A stretch of 9,744 bases of DNA from Candidatus Adlerbacteria bacterium (GTDB lineage: Bacteria; Patescibacteriota; Minisyncoccia; Phycocordibacterales; SBAW01): contig CAIMFR010000019.1 of NCBI GenBank assembly GCA_903840375.1, positions 1-9,744 of the forward strand, read 5' to 3'. The position numbers and the translations under genes are program-made. Of the stretch, positions 7,303 through 9,744 are shown piece after piece (within the stretch, counting starts at the first letter, position 1; each line of letters opens with the position of its first letter). Below the pieces are notes generated by a model that saw nothing but the letters and a program-made list of their open reading frames with translations, made no database searches and was not told the origin of the DNA.

Positions 7303-7536
7303 ATGCAGGGTTTGTTCTTAAGGAGAGTAACATCGGTCTACGATGAGGACTTCAAAAAGTCTTCCTTTACGCCTAACCATCCCTACGATCCGCACTGTGT
7401 AAGTGTGCGTCGCACGGAAACAGAAGTTTCCGTCAAAGATACCAAGCTAGGCGCAGAAAGCCCCATTCTGCACTTTACTCGCGAAGAATGGATTGCATTT
7501 GTGCGCGGTGTTAAGTGTGGTGAATTTGATCTCTAG
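7303..7536 (+). CDS. DUF397-family small protein
   Basis: A 77-residue soluble protein. Its core matches DUF397, a family known mainly from Actinobacteria: FKKSSFT (17-23) corresponds to the W-x-K-S-S-x-S opening, HCVSVRR (31-37) to the CVEVA strand, VSVKDTK (42-48) to VAVRDSK, PILHFTREEWIAFVRGVK (54-71) to the LxFTxxEWxAFxxGVK segment, and CGEFDL to the common end. In Actinobacteria such proteins often sit next to XRE-type regulators and are proposed to act in gene regulation; no such regulator is adjacent here. The start ATG lacks an SD, and the AGGAGA at 7321-7326 is inside the reading frame with no start codon after it. Base composition is not obviously foreign. A hairpin terminator follows. 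Function in this lineage is unknown. Confidence 0.82.
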   Translation: MQGLFLRRVTSVYDEDFKKSSFTPNHPYDPHCVSVRRTETEVSVKDTKLGAESPILHFTREEWIAFVRGVKCGEFDL

Positions 7537-7555
7537 GGCGTGAAGTAAGTTTAAG

Positions 7556-7590
7556 CCGGTTTGCACAGTCATGTGCATTCCGGTTCTTTT
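7556..7590 (+). terminator. Intrinsic terminator after the DUF397 gene
   Basis: The stem pairs CCGG (7556-7559) with CCGG (7580-7583), has a TT/TT internal mismatch, then a perfect TGCACA/TGTGCA stem (7562-7567 with 7572-7577) around a GTCA loop. TTCTTTT follows directly. It begins 20 bases after the DUF397 stop. Confidence 0.6.
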
Positions 7591-7619
7591 GTAAGAACGT
7601 GTGCGGTTTATGCACAAGC

Positions 7620-7647
7620 TTGACTCTCAACTTGCTTCGTATATACT
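7620..7647 (+). promoter_or_regulatory. Putative 16S rRNA promoter
   Basis: TTGACT (7620-7625) and TATACT (7642-7647) are separated by 16 bases, with a predicted start near 7654. It is the best promoter match in the 400 bases between the DUF397 terminator and the 16S gene, and it faces the rRNA gene. Confidence 0.65.
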
Positions 7648-7653
7648 GCAACC

Positions 7654-7675
7654 ACTGCCTTTCGGGCGGTTTTTT
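7654..7675 (+). terminator. Terminator-like hairpin at the start of the rRNA leader
   Basis: ACTGCC (7654-7659) pairs with GGCGGT (7665-7670), with one T-G wobble and a five-base loop, and runs into six T residues (7670-7675). By form it is an intrinsic terminator. It sits at the predicted transcription start of the rRNA promoter, so it may block upstream transcription, attenuate the rRNA transcript, or cap its 5' end. Confidence 0.55.
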
Positions 7676-7711
7676 CTCTCGGAAAAAGAGGGGATTGCCG
7701 GCGCTTGAAGG

Positions 7712-7723
7712 TGACCTTTGACA
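7712..7723 (+). promoter_or_regulatory. boxA-like antitermination site in rRNA leader
   Basis: TGACCTTTGACA resembles the rRNA boxA consensus (E. coli TGCTCTTTAACA), 9 of 12 positions identical, and is followed by ACTGAATA as in many rRNA leaders. In other bacteria boxA RNA binds NusB with NusE (S10) and keeps RNA polymerase on rRNA genes. It lies between the rRNA promoter and the 16S gene, where it is expected. Its TTGACA is probably not a -35, since no good -10 follows. Confidence 0.6.
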
Positions 7724-7772
7724 ACTGAATAAAAGAATTGAGAATTAAGGAGAAAGAAATAGTAATTAAACT

Positions 7773-7819
7773 TGATCACACCAAGGTCCTGAGTCGCTTC
7801 GCGACGAATGGGCCGATCA
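7773..7819 (+). other. Structured element in the pre-16S leader
   Basis: Nested pairings form one imperfect hairpin: TGATC (7773-7777) with GATCA (7815-7819), GGTCC (7785-7789) with GGGCC (7810-7814) allowing one G-U, and GTCGC (7793-7797) with GCGAC (7801-7805) around a TTC loop. A second hairpin, CCTTCCA (7839-7845) with TGGAAGG (7856-7862), follows. They are presumably part of pre-rRNA folding; no separate gene is seen in this leader. Confidence 0.4.
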
Positions 7820-7870
7820 CAAGCAAGCAAAAGAAAGTCCTTCCAAGTATTCCACTGGAAGGCGACAAGA

Positions 7871-7917
7871 GGACATATCTCAGCAATAATTGCTGGGCAC
7901 TTTTCTCTTGTTCCGTT
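7871..7917 (+). other. 5' arm of the pre-16S processing stem
   Basis: Bases 7898-7917 are complementary over 20 positions (one G-U pair) to 9585-9604, downstream of 16S. GGACA (7871-7875) also pairs with TGTCC (9605-9609). Between the two paired blocks, CAGCAA (7881-7886) and TTGCTG (7890-7895) make a small bulged hairpin. A long stem closing both ends of 16S is the usual substrate for RNase III-type pre-rRNA cleavage. Confidence 0.8.
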
Positions 7918-7926
7918 CATCTACTT

Positions 7927-7944
7927 AGACCAAGTAATTGGTCT
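7927..7944 (+). other. Hairpin abutting the 16S 5' end
   Basis: AGACCAA (7927-7933) and TTGGTCT (7938-7944) form a perfect 7-bp stem closed by a GTAA tetraloop (GNRA type). It ends at the base just before the inferred mature 16S 5' end and may guide final 5' trimming. Confidence 0.5.
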
Positions 7945-9409
<1,465 letters not shown>

Positions 9410-9417
9410 GAAATACG

Positions 9418-9445
9418 GTTCTGTCTCTCGTACGAGAGACAGAAC
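9418..9445 (+). repeat. Perfect 28-base palindrome just after 16S
   Basis: GTTCTGTCTCTC (9418-9429) and GAGAGACAGAAC (9434-9445) form a 12-bp perfect stem around GTAC, and the whole 28 bases is its own reverse complement. It begins 8 bases after the inferred 16S end. No T tract follows, so it is a processing or folding element rather than a terminator. Confidence 0.75.
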
Positions 9446-9455
9446 TTAATGGCGA

Positions 9456-9475
9456 TATTCTTCGCAAGAAGAATA
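9456..9475 (+). other. Hairpin with GCAA tetraloop in 16S trailer
   Basis: TATTCTTC (9456-9463) pairs perfectly with GAAGAATA (9468-9475) around a GCAA loop of GNRA type. It is one of a series of trailer hairpins between the 16S end and the processing stem; no tRNA is visible in this trailer. Confidence 0.5.
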
Positions 9476-9541
9476 GATGATGGTGCTACATCTTATAGAT
9501 GCACTCGGTTTCCTCACATGTCCGATAGAGAGGAGATGATC

Positions 9542-9574
9542 CTGCTAAAGTTTGTATTGAGTACAAAATAGCAG
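9542..9574 (+). other. Two-part hairpin in 16S trailer
   Basis: CTGCTA (9542-9547) pairs with TAGCAG (9569-9574), and TTTGTA (9551-9556) pairs with TACAAA (9562-9567), with a small internal loop. It lies just inside the 3' arm of the processing stem. Confidence 0.45.
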
Positions 9575-9584
9575 CGGGATAAAA

Positions 9585-9609
9585 AACGGAACAAGAGAAA
9601 GGTGTGTCC
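9585..9609 (+). other. 3' arm of the pre-16S processing stem
   Basis: Bases 9585-9604 (starting AACGGAACAAGAG) are complementary to 7898-7917, and TGTCC (9605-9609) pairs with GGACA (7871-7875). The two arms enclose the whole 16S gene with its flanking hairpins, which defines an individual pre-16S unit. Confidence 0.8.
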
Positions 9610-9644
9610 AAAAAGTTTCTCCGATGTTTCTCAATTACAAAAAA

Positions 9645-9677
9645 CACCCCGCAACAATTTTTGCCGGGTGGTTTTTT
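9645..9677 (+). terminator. Intrinsic terminator ending the 16S transcript
   Basis: CACCC (9645-9649) pairs with GGGTG (9666-9670) and GCAA (9651-9654) with TTGC (9661-9664), with one C-C mismatch and a six-base loop. One base later come six T residues (9672-9677), and an A run precedes the stem. It lies 36 bases after the processing stem, so the rRNA transcript probably ends here without 23S. Confidence 0.8.
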
Positions 9678-9744
9678 GCATGTCTATTTTTTACTTTTTG
9701 AGTAAAGACTCAACTATACCGCAGAGTAATTATTTTTTTATGCA

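Noticed and set aside
7321..7326. AGGAGA as an SD for a shorter DUF397 start
   Set aside because: It falls in codons of the reading frame and no in-frame start codon follows at a suitable distance; the nearby ATG at 7343 is out of frame.
7718..7723. TTGACA as the -35 of a second rRNA promoter
   Set aside because: No convincing -10 follows at 16-18 bases; the sequence is better explained as part of a boxA-like site.
7748..7753. AAGGAG in the rRNA leader as an SD for a leader peptide
   Set aside because: No open frame of useful length follows, and the segment lies in a structured rRNA leader.
9698..9744. TTGAGT/ACTCAA hairpin (9698-9713) and an ATG at 9740 preceded by TAATTA as the start of another gene
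   Set aside because: The hairpin has no T tract after it on either strand, and only five bases follow the start of that ATG, so neither a terminator nor a gene can be supported.

Overview
The window looks like chromosomal DNA from a Candidate Phyla Radiation (Patescibacteria) bacterium, probably of the Parcubacteria/Paceibacteria group. The main evidence is the 16S rRNA gene at its right end. Its 5' region, its compact length and its mismatches to standard primers fit that radiation. Protein genes are short-spaced and mostly lack Shine-Dalgarno (SD) sites. TGA is used as a stop by at least two genes, so the UGA=Gly code of Gracilibacteria does not apply. Assignment below phylum level is inference.

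Layout: (1) 1-859, minus strand: N-terminal two thirds of a GT4-type glycosyltransferase that runs off the left edge. (2) 860-901: a divergent intergenic region with nested inverted repeats. (3) 902-4085, plus strand: a tight run of a polyprenyl-phosphate hexose-1-phosphate transferase, an NAD-dependent nucleotide-sugar epimerase and a FolD-like enzyme; the last two overlap by 4 bases. (4) 4139-6970: secD, secF and a P-loop nucleotide-kinase-like gene in one cluster. (5) 7017-7536: a small membrane protein and a small DUF397-family protein, ended by a hairpin terminator. (6) 7537-9744: a promoter, a structured leader with a boxA-like site, a complete 16S rRNA gene, a long pre-16S processing stem and an intrinsic terminator. 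No 23S, 5S or tRNA gene follows 16S before that terminator.

Functionally, the left part is a cell-surface glycan locus: the membrane transferase loads the first sugar onto a lipid carrier, the epimerase supplies a nucleotide sugar, and the GT4 enzyme adds further sugars. SecD and SecF are the proton-driven accessory subunits of the Sec translocon.

The most notable result is in the 16S gene. Aligned without gaps to the E. coli 3' end, helix 45 is intact, but the anti-Shine-Dalgarno segment (CCUCCUUA in E. coli) reads AUUCAAUU. No protein gene in the window has a properly spaced SD sequence. Three genes have a promoter -10 element placed so that the transcript would begin at or next to the ATG. 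Together these suggest translation initiation without SD pairing. The 16S gene also has a three-base-pair covariant swap in the 530-loop pseudoknot, which breaks the 515F primer site while keeping the structure, and it appears to be transcribed unlinked from 23S.
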